This document shows, one piece after another, positions 17,963-26,172 of a stretch of 48,670 bases of DNA. Source of the DNA: Acidobacteriota bacterium (GTDB lineage Bacteria; Acidobacteriota; Vicinamibacteria; Vicinamibacterales; UBA8438). The notes beneath the pieces are model-generated. The model did not search any database, was not told where the DNA came from, and saw only the letters and a list, made by a program, of their open reading frames with translations. The position numbers and the translations under genes were made by a program. The number at the start of each line of letters is the position of its first letter. Within the stretch, counting starts at the first letter, position 1. The DNA lies in NCBI GenBank assembly GCA_002712885.1, contig PAUN01000039.1, forward strand, positions 1 through 48,670. The letters are read 5' to 3'.

Positions 17963-17997
17963 GGTCTAGGCCACGAGTCTGTGGAACGGTTAATCAC

Positions 17998-19047
17998 ATG
18001 CGACCTCTGAGGCTTTGCCATCGCACGCTCATCGTCGCGCTGCCCGTCCTCGTCGTCGGGGGGCTGGCGTCGATGCGATGGGACCCGGTCGTGGCCGCCC
18101 GTGCGACCGTCGAGACCGCGGCCGCCCTCGAGCCGGCGGTCGAGCGGGTCGCGCAGCTCCCCCGGATGCGGTCGCTGCTGGTGTCGGTGGATGGTCGTCT
18201 CCAGACCGAGCAGTACTTCAACGGTGCCGCGGCCCATCGCGCCGCCAACATGAAGTCGGCATCCAAGAGCATCATCTCGCTGCTGGTCGGGATCGCGCTC
18301 GACCAGGGCCACATCGACAGCGTCGACACCCAGATTAGCCAGTTCTTTCCCGAGTATCTGGACGACCCGGCGAAAGAGCAGATCACGGTCGAGGATCTCC
18401 TCACGATGCGGGCCGGACTCGAGACGACCAGTAACCGCAACTATGGGCGGTGGGTCCAGAGTAGGAACTGGGTGAGACACGTGTTGACCCGTCCGCTCGT
18501 GGCCGTCCCAGGCACCCAGATGATCTACAGCACCGGTAGCACCCATCTGCTGTCGGCCATCATTACCAGGGCGTCGGGGATGGACACCCATCGCTTCGCG
18601 CGGCGCTATCTCGGCGAACCGATGGGCATTTCGGTGCCTCGATGGACGGCGGATCCACAGGGCATTCTGTTCGGTGGCAACGAGATGTCTATGACCCCGC
18701 GCGACATGCTCGCCATTGGTGAGATGTATCTCAATTGTGGTCGTGTCGGTACCCGGCAGATCGTGTCCGAAGACTGGGTCCATACGTCGGTGCGGACGCA
18801 CGCGACCCGGGACTGGAGGCCCGAGCGGTCCTACGGCTACGGCTGGTGGGTACGTGAGGTGGACGGGCATGACGCGTTCTACGCGTGGGGGTACGGCGGT
18901 CAGTTCATCTACGTCGTGCCGGATCTGCGACTGGTGACGGTGATGACTTCGTCACCGAACCCTGGCTCCGAGCTACGGGCGCATCGGGGAGCGCTCTACG
19001 ACCTGATGGAAGAGGAAATCGTGCCGGCCGTCGCGGCCGGCGTGTAG
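17998..19047 (+). CDS. exported serine hydrolase, beta-lactamase fold
   Basis: The product is 349 residues with an N-terminal hydrophobic signal anchor (TLIVALPVLVVGGLASM). The SxxK nucleophile motif is SASK in MKSASKSIISLLVG, followed by the second motif in IYSTGSTHLLSAII and the C-terminal GYGWWVREV strand. This places it with class C-like esterases and D-alanyl-D-alanine carboxypeptidase homologues. It is shorter than the paralogues at 6695 and 42720 and lacks their extra C-terminal domain. It follows the permease by 35 bp and precedes the SMP-30 gene by 53 bp on the same strand, so it may be part of a longer hydrolase operon. Confidence 0.83.
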   Translation: MRPLRLCHRTLIVALPVLVVGGLASMRWDPVVAARATVETAAALEPAVERVAQLPRMRSLLVSVDGRLQTEQYFNGAAAHRAANMKSASKSIISLLVGIALDQGHIDSVDTQISQFFPEYLDDPAKEQITVEDLLTMRAGLETTSNRNYGRWVQSRNWVRHVLTRPLVAVPGTQMIYSTGSTHLLSAIITRASGMDTHRFARRYLGEPMGISVPRWTADPQGILFGGNEMSMTPRDMLAIGEMYLNCGRVGTRQIVSEDWVHTSVRTHATRDWRPERSYGYGWWVREVDGHDAFYAWGYGGQFIYVVPDLRLVTVMTSSPNPGSELRAHRGALYDLMEEEIVPAVAAGV

Positions 19048-19100
19048 TGTGGCGACTCTGAGCGAGGCACCAGCCTCGCCGCTGGCGGAGGGATTGAACT

Positions 19101-20144
19101 GTGAAGCGATGGTATCTCGGTGTCGTGATGGCGGCCGTCGGCGTGGTCGCGTGCGGGCCCCCGGCTCCGGTGGAAGAGGCGATACCGGAGTCCGAACCGA
19201 TGGCGGCCGAGCCCGCGGACAGCGCGGGGACGGTCGTGCGCGTCGACCCCGCGTTCGATGCCTTGGTGCCGGCTGATGCGGTCATCGAGAAACTGGCCGA
19301 TGGCTATGGGTTCACGGAGGGGCCGGTCTGGGTGCGGCGCGGCGAGCCAGACCCCTACCTGCTGTTCAGCGACATTCCCAACAACGCGATTCGAAAGTGG
19401 TCCCCGACCGAGGGGGCCAGCGACTTCCTCAGTCCGGTCTTCGAGGGCGATCCGGATGGTCGCTCCGTTGGTTCGAACGGGCTGCTGATCGACGGCGAGG
19501 GCCGGCTGATTCTGTGCGAGCACGGGAACCGGCGGATATCACGCATCGAGGCTGACGGCAGCGTCACGGTGCTCGCCGACCGGTTTGAGGGGAAGCGCTT
19601 GAACAGTCCGAATGATGCGGTGTATCACTCGAGCGGCGCGTTGTACTTCACGGACCCCCCGTACGGGCTTCGGGAAGGGAACGACGACCCGGACAAGGAG
19701 CTCGACTTCAACGGCATCTTTCGGCTGAGCCCTGATGGGACGCTTACCCGGCTGGCGGACCAGACCGCGCCGAACGGGATCGCGCTGTCACCGGATGAGG
19801 GGACGCTCTATGTGGCCAACTCAGACGGGGCTAACAAGGTGTGGTACGCCTACGACGTCCTGGCTGACGGCACGCTGGGACCGGGGCGGGTGTTTTACGA
19901 CGTCAACGAGGTGGAAGCTCCCGGCGCGGCCGACGGGATGACGATTGACCGTGACGGCAACCTGTTCGCGACGGGCCCGGGCGGCATCTGGGTGATCAGT
20001 CCGGACGGAACGCACCTGGGCTCGATTCAGCCCGACGAAGTGCCGGCCAATGCCGGTTGGGGCGACGACGGCAACACCTTGTATATGACCGGTCGCACTG
20101 GGTTGTACCGGATCAGGTTGAACACTGGCGGGCCGATACCGTAG
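19101..20144 (+). CDS. SMP-30/gluconolactonase-like lipoprotein
   Basis: The GTG start has GGAGGG eight nt upstream. The 347-residue product has a lipoprotein signal (VGVVAC) and an Ala/Glu/Pro linker. It then has the six-bladed SMP-30/gluconolactonase propeller: YGFTEGPVWV with the metal-binding Glu, SNGLLIDGEGRLILCEHGNRRI, LNSPNDAVYHSSGALYFTDPPYGL with Asn-Asp ligands, and APNGIALSPD. The catalytic Asp should lie in AADGMTID. It hydrolyses a sugar lactone or a related lactone, and its place just before the PQQ dehydrogenase suggests it opens the lactone that enzyme produces. Its TAG stop is within a hairpin. Confidence 0.87.
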   Translation: MKRWYLGVVMAAVGVVACGPPAPVEEAIPESEPMAAEPADSAGTVVRVDPAFDALVPADAVIEKLADGYGFTEGPVWVRRGEPDPYLLFSDIPNNAIRKWSPTEGASDFLSPVFEGDPDGRSVGSNGLLIDGEGRLILCEHGNRRISRIEADGSVTVLADRFEGKRLNSPNDAVYHSSGALYFTDPPYGLREGNDDPDKELDFNGIFRLSPDGTLTRLADQTAPNGIALSPDEGTLYVANSDGANKVWYAYDVLADGTLGPGRVFYDVNEVEAPGAADGMTIDRDGNLFATGPGGIWVISPDGTHLGSIQPDEVPANAGWGDDGNTLYMTGRTGLYRIRLNTGGPIP

Positions 20145-20172
20145 CCCGCCTTCGCCAAGGCTACGGCGGGCA
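20141..20172 (+). repeat. stop-overlapping hairpin after the SMP-30 gene
   Basis: GTAGCCCGCC, then a short loop, then GGCTACGGCGGGCA. Two alternative pairings are possible (GTAGCC with GGCTAC, or GCCCGCC with GGCGGGC). The TAG stop of the lactonase gene is part of it. It looks like a dispersed intergenic palindrome or a U-poor terminator; no second copy is present in this window. Confidence 0.5.
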
Positions 20173-20239
20173 GGCCGGCCGACCACGGTGTGTGTCGCAG
20201 TTGTCCGGTGGACGGTTCGTCTACGCTGGAGGTTGAGAG

Positions 20240-22216
20240 ATGACCCTACGAAGTTGTCGGTTCACGCGAGCGCTTGGTGTCTGCCTGGTGTTCGGGAGCG
20301 TCACCTCGACGGCCGTGGCCCAGCCCGGTGCGCGGGACGGTGAGTGGCGGCACTATGGCGGTGACGAGGCCAACACGCGCTACTCGCCACTCGATCAGAT
20401 CACCGCCGACAACTTCAGCGAACTGGAGCTTGTCTGGCGGATGAAGACCGACAACTTCGGTCCCGTGCCCGAGTACAACTTTCAGTCGACGCCGTTGATG
20501 GTTGGTGGCGTGGTCTACTCGACCGTTGGGACCCGGCGGTCCGTGGTCGCGGTGGACGCAGGTACTGGCGAGTATCTGTGGATGCATCGCCTGGACGAAG
20601 GCGAGCGGGCGGAGGAAGCGCCACGTCGGCTCTCCGGTCGCGGTCTGGCGTATCGCGACAACGGTGGGAGCGGGCAGATCATCTACGTTACGCCCGGCTA
20701 CCGAATGATCGCGCTCGATGCCGTCACCGGGCAGCGAATCCCGAGCTTCGGCACCGACGGCATCGTCGACCTGATGCAGAACATGGATCAGGACATCGAC
20801 CCGATTGCCGGCGAGATCGGTCTCCATGCCACACCCCTCGTTGCCGGTGACACCATCATCGTCGGGGCCGCGCATGTGCCGGGGAGCGCGCCCGAGTCGA
20901 TGCGGAACACGAAGGGCTACGTGCGCGGGTTCGATGCCGACACCGGCGCACGCAAGTGGATCTTCCACACGATTCCCGGTGGTGACGAATTTGGCAACGA
21001 CACCTGGCTCAATGAATCGTGGCGGTATACCGGGAACAACGGTGTCTGGGGCCAGATCAGTGTCGACCTCGAGCTCGGCATCGTCTATCTGCCGACCGAG
21101 ATGCCCACGAACGACTACTACGGAGGCCATCGCCACGGCGACAATCTATTCTCGGACAGCATCGTGGCGGTGGATCTCGAGACCGGCGAGCGGGTGTGGC
21201 ACTTCCAGGCGATTCATCACGATGTCTGGGACTGGGACTTTCCCTGCGCGCCGGTGCTGGTCGACGTGGAAATCGAGGGCCGGCCGGGCATTACGAAAGT
21301 CATCGCGCAGCCGAGCAAGCAGAGCTGGCTGTATGTGCTCGACCGGGAGACCGGTGAACCGATCTGGCCCATCGAGGAGCGACCGATGCCGGCGTCCGAC
21401 GTGCCGGGCGAACTGCTGGCTCTGACCCAGCCGTTTCCCACTAGGCCACCCGCCTACGACCGACAGGGTGTGAGCGAAGACGACCTGATCGATTTCACCC
21501 CCGAGCTACGGGCCGAGGCGCTGGAGCGGGTCTCGAACTTCGGGATGGGACCAATTTTCACCCCGCCCGTCGTCGCCGACCCCGATGGGTCGTACGGCAC
21601 GCTGATGCTGCCCTCGACCGGCGGCGGTACGAACTGGCCCGGCGGGTCGGTTGACCCGGAGACCGGTATCTTCTACCAGTACTCCTTCACGACGATGGTG
21701 TCTCTCGGGCTGGTCAACGATCCCGAGCGGTCGGATATGGACTTCATCCGCGGCAACCCGGCCGGCGTGGCGCCCCGCGATCGCGCTTTGACCATCCGGG
21801 GCTTGCCCCTCGTGAAGCCACCATGGGGACGAATCAGCGCGATCGATCTCAAGACGGGCGACATCCTGTGGCAAATCGCTCACGGTGAGACCCCGGACAA
21901 CGTGCGGGAGCATCCCGACCTGCAGGGCCTCGACATTCCTCGGACCGGCCGGATCGGTCGCGTCGGCACCCTGATCACCAAGACCCTGGTCATCGCCGGT
22001 GAGCCCGGAACGTTCACGACCCCGTCCGGCGAGCGTGGCGCCATGCTGCGCGCCTACGACAAGGTCACCGGCGCGGAGGTCGGCGTGGTGTTCATGCCGG
22101 TCGGGGTGTCCGGTTCGCCAATGACCTACATGCACGAGGGCGCGCAATACATCGTCGTCGCCACGAGTGGCGGCGGCCAGGCGGGGGAACTGCTCGCGTT
22201 TCGGTTGGGGGAGTAG
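20240..22216 (+). CDS. PQQ-dependent dehydrogenase (quinoprotein), no heme domain
   Basis: The product has 658 residues, with a good ribosome site (GGAGG), a signal peptide ending TSTAVAQ, then WRHYGGDEANTRYSPLDQI, the usual opening of quinoprotein glucose/alcohol dehydrogenases. The eight-bladed propeller has tryptophan-docking repeats such as [49 protein letters not shown] and the final SGSPMTYMHEGAQYIVVATSGG close it. There is no C-terminal CxxCH, so electrons must go to a separate cytochrome, several of which are encoded in the window. A paralogue starts at 47453. It acts in the periplasm on an alcohol or sugar that is not defined here. Confidence 0.9.
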   Translation: MTLRSCRFTRALGVCLVFGSVTSTAVAQPGARDGEWRHYGGDEANTRYSPLDQITADNFSELELVWRMKTDNFGPVPEYNFQSTPLMVGGVVYSTVGTRRSVVAVDAGTGEYLWMHRLDEGERAEEAPRRLSGRGLAYRDNGGSGQIIYVTPGYRMIALDAVTGQRIPSFGTDGIVDLMQNMDQDIDPIAGEIGLHATPLVAGDTIIVGAAHVPGSAPESMRNTKGYVRGFDADTGARKWIFHTIPGGDEFGNDTWLNESWRYTGNNGVWGQISVDLELGIVYLPTEMPTNDYYGGHRHGDNLFSDSIVAVDLETGERVWHFQAIHHDVWDWDFPCAPVLVDVEIEGRPGITKVIAQPSKQSWLYVLDRETGEPIWPIEERPMPASDVPGELLALTQPFPTRPPAYDRQGVSEDDLIDFTPELRAEALERVSNFGMGPIFTPPVVADPDGSYGTLMLPSTGGGTNWPGGSVDPETGIFYQYSFTTMVSLGLVNDPERSDMDFIRGNPAGVAPRDRALTIRGLPLVKPPWGRISAIDLKTGDILWQIAHGETPDNVREHPDLQGLDIPRTGRIGRVGTLITKTLVIAGEPGTFTTPSGERGAMLRAYDKVTGAEVGVVFMPVGVSGSPMTYMHEGAQYIVVATSGGGQAGELLAFRLGE

Positions 22217-22227
22217 GGGAGTAGACC

Positions 22228-23817
22228 TCAGACGGAGCCGGGTCGTGCACCCTCGCGCGCCGCGCGTTCCCGGTCCCGAAGCTCTCGTCGTAGGATTTTT
22301 CCGGACGCGACCTTGGGAATCGCGTCGATGAATTCGACGGCGCGGACCTTCTTGTGTGGCGCCACGCGGTCGGCGACGTAGTCCATGATCGCCTCGGCGG
22401 TCACCGCGACGTTCGGTATCTGCACGACATACGCTTTGGGAATCTCACCCGCTTCGACGTCGGGCACCGGGATGACGGCCACGTCGGCGACCGCGGGGTG
22501 CGCCTGAATCACACCTTCGAGTTCCGCCGGGGCCACCTGGAGTCCTTTGTACTTGATGAGTTCCTTGACGCGGTCGACCACGAACAGGTACCCGTCGGCG
22601 TCGGCCCGCCCGATATCGCCGGTGTGCAGCCAGCCGTCGGCGTCAAGCATCTCGGTGGTGGCCTCGGGGTCGTTCAGATACCCCTTCATCACCTGCGGCC
22701 CGCGAATCCACACCTCGCCCACGGCGTCGCTGTCCGCATCCGTTCCGGTGGTGAGATCAACGATACGGTATTCAGTGTTGGGCAACGCGACCCCCACCGA
22801 GTCGTGTTTGATCTCTCGGTCTTTCCCGTTCGCGTGCGTTACCGGGCTGGTCTCGGTCAGGCCGTACCCCTGGCGCAGCATCAGCCCGTGGCGATCGATA
22901 CAGGCTTTGGCCACGGGCTCCGGGAGCGGCGCCGCCCCGGACAGGATGTTCTTCAGCGCGGTGATGTCGTAATTGTCGACCAGCGGGTGCTTGGCCAGGG
23001 CGAGCACGATGGGGGGAACAAGATACGCCATCGTTACCGCATGGGTCTGCAGCAGTTCCAGAAATTGCTCCAGATCGAACCGCGGCATCGTGACGATGGT
23101 GGCTCCGGCCCGCAATGCCCCGCTCATGATCACCACCATCCCGTAGATGTGGTAGAACGGCAGAATCCCGATCAAGACCTCATCCTCTGAGAGTTGTTCG
23201 ACCGAATGGGTCTGGCAGAGGTTCGAGACCAGGTTGTGGTGGGTCAACATCACGCCCTTGGGGAGGCCGGTGGTCCCGCTGGAATACGGCAGCGCTACCA
23301 GGTCATCTCGTGGATTGATTTCGATCGTCGGTAGCGGCCCATCCCCGTCGGCGAGTGCCGCGAACGGCGTGGCGCCGTCAGCGTCTCCGAACACGAAGAT
23401 CTCCCGTACCGAGGTGCCGGCGATCGCCTGGGTCGCCTTGTCGAGGAACTGAGGCACCGTGACCAGCAACGTGGCGCCGCTGCCGAGGAGTTGACGGTTC
23501 AGTTCGTCGGCCCTGTACAACGGATTGACGGTGGTATTGACCCCGCCCGCGGTCGCGACCGCGAAGAACGCAATGGCGTATTCGGGTACGTTGGGACTGT
23601 AGATGGCGAGGACATCACCCTTGCCGAATCCGCGACCGGCCAGCCCCGCCGCCGTCCGCCGCACCGCGGCCACCAGCTCTCCATAGGTCAGGGTCCGTCC
23701 GGTGGGTCCGTCGATCAAGGCCGCCTTGTCTGAGTAATTGGCCGCGTGCTGGAACAGAAAGTCCTGGAGCGGGATGTCCGGGATGTCCACATCAGGGTAA
23801 GGGCTTCGATAGATCAT
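22228..23817 (-). CDS. acyl-CoA/4-coumarate-CoA ligase-like AMP-forming enzyme
   Basis: The start is placed at 23817 (GGAGAG upstream, and MIYRSPYPDVDIP matches family starts), giving 529 residues. Core motifs of the ANL superfamily are in order: the P-loop LPYSSGTTGLPKGVM, GYGLTETSP, LHTGDIGRADADGYLFVVDR, the hinge with VKELIKYKGLQVAPAELE, and the catalytic lysine in PKVASGKILRREL. The MIYRSPYPDVDIP opening resembles 4-coumarate-CoA ligases and related acyl-CoA synthetases. The substrate could be a phenylpropanoid or a medium-chain acid. It converges with the PQQ dehydrogenase (11 bp) and diverges from the SCP2 gene. Confidence 0.92.
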   Translation of the reverse strand: MIYRSPYPDVDIPDIPLQDFLFQHAANYSDKAALIDGPTGRTLTYGELVAAVRRTAAGLAGRGFGKGDVLAIYSPNVPEYAIAFFAVATAGGVNTTVNPLYRADELNRQLLGSGATLLVTVPQFLDKATQAIAGTSVREIFVFGDADGATPFAALADGDGPLPTIEINPRDDLVALPYSSGTTGLPKGVMLTHHNLVSNLCQTHSVEQLSEDEVLIGILPFYHIYGMVVIMSGALRAGATIVTMPRFDLEQFLELLQTHAVTMAYLVPPIVLALAKHPLVDNYDITALKNILSGAAPLPEPVAKACIDRHGLMLRQGYGLTETSPVTHANGKDREIKHDSVGVALPNTEYRIVDLTTGTDADSDAVGEVWIRGPQVMKGYLNDPEATTEMLDADGWLHTGDIGRADADGYLFVVDRVKELIKYKGLQVAPAELEGVIQAHPAVADVAVIPVPDVEAGEIPKAYVVQIPNVAVTAEAIMDYVADRVAPHKKVRAVEFIDAIPKVASGKILRRELRDRERAAREGARPGSV

Positions 23818-24018
23818 CGTCTCTCCGTGCTTCTGCCGTCGTCCGACCGACACTAGCGTATGCCAGCGTCGCCACCGCGACAACGGTGCCGGCGCGCGGG
23901 TTGTGGCCCGGGCGCTATGATAGCCAAGACGAGTTCGGTCCTCCAGAGGCCGACGAGGGCGCGGCTAGCCGCCGGGATACGGCGAGCCGGCAATTGGCGA
24001 TTTCCACGGAGAAGACTC

Positions 24019-24318
24019 TTGACACTCGAAAAGATCACGGAGGGCATTCGGGGCCGCGTTGGCACGCGATCGCCGATTCCCGCTATCGTGAAATTTGATT
24101 TTGGGGACGACGGTGTTGTCCGGGTCGACGGCAAATCCACGCCAACCGTCGTTGACAATGAGGACCGCGAAGCCGACTGTACGGTGAAAGTGATCATGGA
24201 TGATTTTGTCCAGATCGCGCAGGGGACGATCAATCCGCAGATGGCATTCATGACCGGCAAGCTGCGGGTCGAAGGCGACGTCAGTCTGGCCATGCAGTTG
24301 GGTGCCATTCTCAAGTAG
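24019..24318 (+). CDS. SCP2 sterol-carrier-domain protein
   Basis: I place the start at TTG 24019, which has CGGAGA seven nt upstream and yields a 99-residue protein, the usual size of a stand-alone SCP2 domain. The track's 152-residue version starts with 53 residues of Arg-rich sequence that look non-coding, and ATG 23917 is the other candidate. The core VVDNEDREADCTVKVIMDDF and INPQMAFMTGKLRVEGDVSLAMQL matches the SCP2 fold that holds a hydrophobic ligand, often acyl-CoA or a sterol. Lying head-to-head with an acyl-CoA ligase, it may bind that enzyme's product. Confidence 0.85.
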   Translation: MTLEKITEGIRGRVGTRSPIPAIVKFDFGDDGVVRVDGKSTPTVVDNEDREADCTVKVIMDDFVQIAQGTINPQMAFMTGKLRVEGDVSLAMQLGAILK

Positions 24319-24321
24319 CAC

Positions 24322-24355
24322 GCCAGGCCAGCGGGCGCCTCGTCAGAAAACCTCA
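24322..24355 (-). repeat. stop-overlapping repeat, copy E
   Basis: On the minus strand it begins with the TGA stop of the SDR gene and reads TGAGGTTTTCTGACGAGGCG, then CCCGCTGGCCTGGC. It fills almost the entire 34-bp spacer between the convergent SCP2 and SDR stops. Confidence 0.65.
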
Positions 24356-25156
24356 GGTCACCGATGTGCCGCCGTCTACGGGGATGATGGCGCCGTTGGT
24401 ATAGGCGCCGGCCCGTGAGGCGAGGTAGATCGCGATTCCCGCCATCTCTTCCGGACGTCCGATCCGCCCCAGCGGGCAGTTCCGTTCGATGTCGTCGCGG
24501 AAACGATCGAGGGACCCCTCCGTCATCTTGCTTTCGAAGAACCCCGGAGCAATCGCGTTGACCGTGATATGGCGTGGGCCCAATTCTAGGGCCAGCGTCT
24601 TGCTCATATGGTGCACTGCCGCCTTGCTGGCCGAATACGAGAACGTGCCCGTCTGCAGGACCGTCGGCACTTTGAGACCGTCCATCGAGCCGATGTTGAT
24701 CACCCGTGCGGGGTCGTCCGGCGCGGCACCGGCCGTCAGCAACGGCGTGAGATCGCGGGTAAGAAAGAACAGGGCCGTCACGTTGAGTCCGAGCACCTTA
24801 CGAAACCCATCTTCGGGGAACGTCTCGTAGGGCGCACCCCAAGCGGCGCCTGCGTTGTTGACCAGAATGTGCAGCCGATCGATGCGTTGCCCTAGCGTTT
24901 CGATGAGCCGCGCCCGGTCCGCGTCATCGGTGATATCCGCCGGCAGCGAGTGGCAGGGTCCGAGGGCCGATAAGGTAGCGGCGACCTCGTTACAGACGGC
25001 CGCCTTGCGGGACGAGATGTAGACGGTCGCGCCCGCCCGCACATAGCCCTCCGCGATCATCTTGCCGATCCCGCGGGAGCCCCCGGTGACCAACGCGGTT
25101 TTTCCGCTCAGGTCGAACAGGGTGGAGACGTCGATGGTGTTGTCGTGGGGGGGCAC
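24353..25156 (-). CDS. short-chain dehydrogenase/reductase (SDR)
   Basis: The product is a 267-residue classical SDR with a GTG start. It has the nucleotide-binding TGGSRGIG near residue 25, NNAGAAWG at the end of beta-4, the catalytic serine in NIGSMDG, the YSASKAA active-site Tyr/Lys pair, and a C-terminal GGTSVT. The arginine after TGGS and the following SSRK segment suggest NADPH use. The sequence resembles 3-oxoacyl reductases of the RhlG type, so an acyl substrate is likely. It converges with the SCP2 gene across repeat copy E and is separated from the cupin gene by about 295 bp. Confidence 0.9.
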   Translation of the reverse strand: MPPHDNTIDVSTLFDLSGKTALVTGGSRGIGKMIAEGYVRAGATVYISSRKAAVCNEVAATLSALGPCHSLPADITDDADRARLIETLGQRIDRLHILVNNAGAAWGAPYETFPEDGFRKVLGLNVTALFFLTRDLTPLLTAGAAPDDPARVINIGSMDGLKVPTVLQTGTFSYSASKAAVHHMSKTLALELGPRHITVNAIAPGFFESKMTEGSLDRFRDDIERNCPLGRIGRPEEMAGIAIYLASRAGAYTNGAIIPVDGGTSVT

Positions 25157-25451
25157 GTGCTATGACCTCGTGGCCCCATCATGCCATTCTTCGACCGCTG
25201 CGTCATACGCACGCCGGCCATGGCCCCCCCGCGTGCCGGATGCTCGAACCGCTCGACATCCCGACCCCCGGTGCGACGCTCCCGCTCTTCGGCCTTTATC
25301 GTTTGCTGGCTCGTTGAGTGCCTTGTGAAGCCTGACCACAGTCAACGGGTCGGCTGCTTGAGGTGGCGTTCCTGCCCCCGCCCCTACCACCGCGACAGTC
25401 GTCCTCCCAACCGTGTCCGCGGCTCGAAGCCCAGAACGCCCTCCCCGCGTC
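25157..25451. other. intergenic stretch of about 295 bp, nothing recognised
   Basis: It lies between the same-strand cupin and SDR genes. No ORF with a ribosome site or a recognisable family is visible, and no hairpin with a U-tract. It may hold the promoter of the SDR gene. Confidence 0.4.
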
Positions 25452-25928
25452 CTATTGCTCGGCGAGCGGAATGAACAATGAAATTCGATCCTCGGTTCCG
25501 ATAGCTCGTGAGATGTGCCCCTGGCCGGTCGTGTCCTCAGCCAGCAGGATGTGCCCCGGGTACAACCTGACCTTCGTGCCGTCGCCGAATTCCACCTCGC
25601 TCTCGCCACTTAGCGTGATGACATACTGGCGTCGCGGCGCCGTGTGGAACGGCAGGTCGTAGTCCAGCGATGTGCGGCGGAACTGCAGGCTGGTGACGTC
25701 AACCGTTTCCGAGAGTTCCGTGGCGCCCCGGAGCTCCCCGAGCGGCACGTCGTATTCCTCGGCATGGGTCTGGTTGTCCGGGCCGGTGAACATGCGGGTG
25801 ACCTTGATCGGCGTCCGTGCCTGAGCCGCGGCATGGGTGTCGCCAACCCAGTGCGCGCCGATGAAGGCGAGTGTGGGTATCCAGCCAAGCGCGACCAGGC
25901 CGGTCGCGAGTCGTCGTTTTGTCGTCAT
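25452..25928 (-). CDS. exported single-domain cupin protein
   Basis: The start is moved to ATG 25928 (MTTKRRLATGLVALGW), where a signal anchor begins and GGGGGA lies upstream. The 158-residue product has a cupin barrel. LDYDLPFHTAPRRQYVITLSGE corresponds to cupin motif 1 with few metal ligands left, and VRLYPGHILLAEDTTGQGHISR to motif 2. One or two histidines remain, so metal binding is uncertain. No substrate can be proposed. It lies downstream of the histidine phosphatase gene on the same strand, separated by a long inverted repeat. Confidence 0.72.
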   Translation of the reverse strand: MTTKRRLATGLVALGWIPTLAFIGAHWVGDTHAAAQARTPIKVTRMFTGPDNQTHAEEYDVPLGELRGATELSETVDVTSLQFRRTSLDYDLPFHTAPRRQYVITLSGESEVEFGDGTKVRLYPGHILLAEDTTGQGHISRAIGTEDRISLFIPLAEQ

Positions 25929-26029
25929 GGTGTCCCCCGAGAATCTGGTTGCGCGCGGTGGTCGTGCCAAGTATAGAGCGGAGCGGTGACCCGGGCGTCC
26001 TGCGTGCGACCCGTGTCGTTAGGGATCGT

Positions 26030-26172
26030 CACGAAATAACAGCGACATTTCTGGGTGTCGATGCATCCCGCGCGACCGTGTTGCTCGTCGCTTGCATACT
26101 CCCCGTATGCGCACTCCTCGCGCCTGGTCGGGCGCGTGCCTCGACACCCAGAAATGCCGCTGTTATTTCGTG
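26030..26172. repeat. MITE-like element with 35-bp inverted ends
   Basis: The left arm (26030-26064) and the reverse complement of the right arm (26138-26172) agree at 33 of 35 positions, starting CACGAAATAACAGCG on both ends and running through TTTCTGGGTGTCGA. The interior is also partly self-complementary (CCGCGCGACC with GGTCGGGCGCG, and GCATAC with GTATGC), so the 143-bp unit can fold into one long hairpin. It encodes no protein. Its right end supplies the stop codon of the histidine phosphatase gene. Confidence 0.85.

Noticed and set aside
25420-25454. TAGGACGCGGGGAGGGCG after the cupin gene as a degenerate copy of the repeat
   Set aside because: The characteristic GGTTTTCCTG is missing; similarity is no better than expected in GC-rich sequence.
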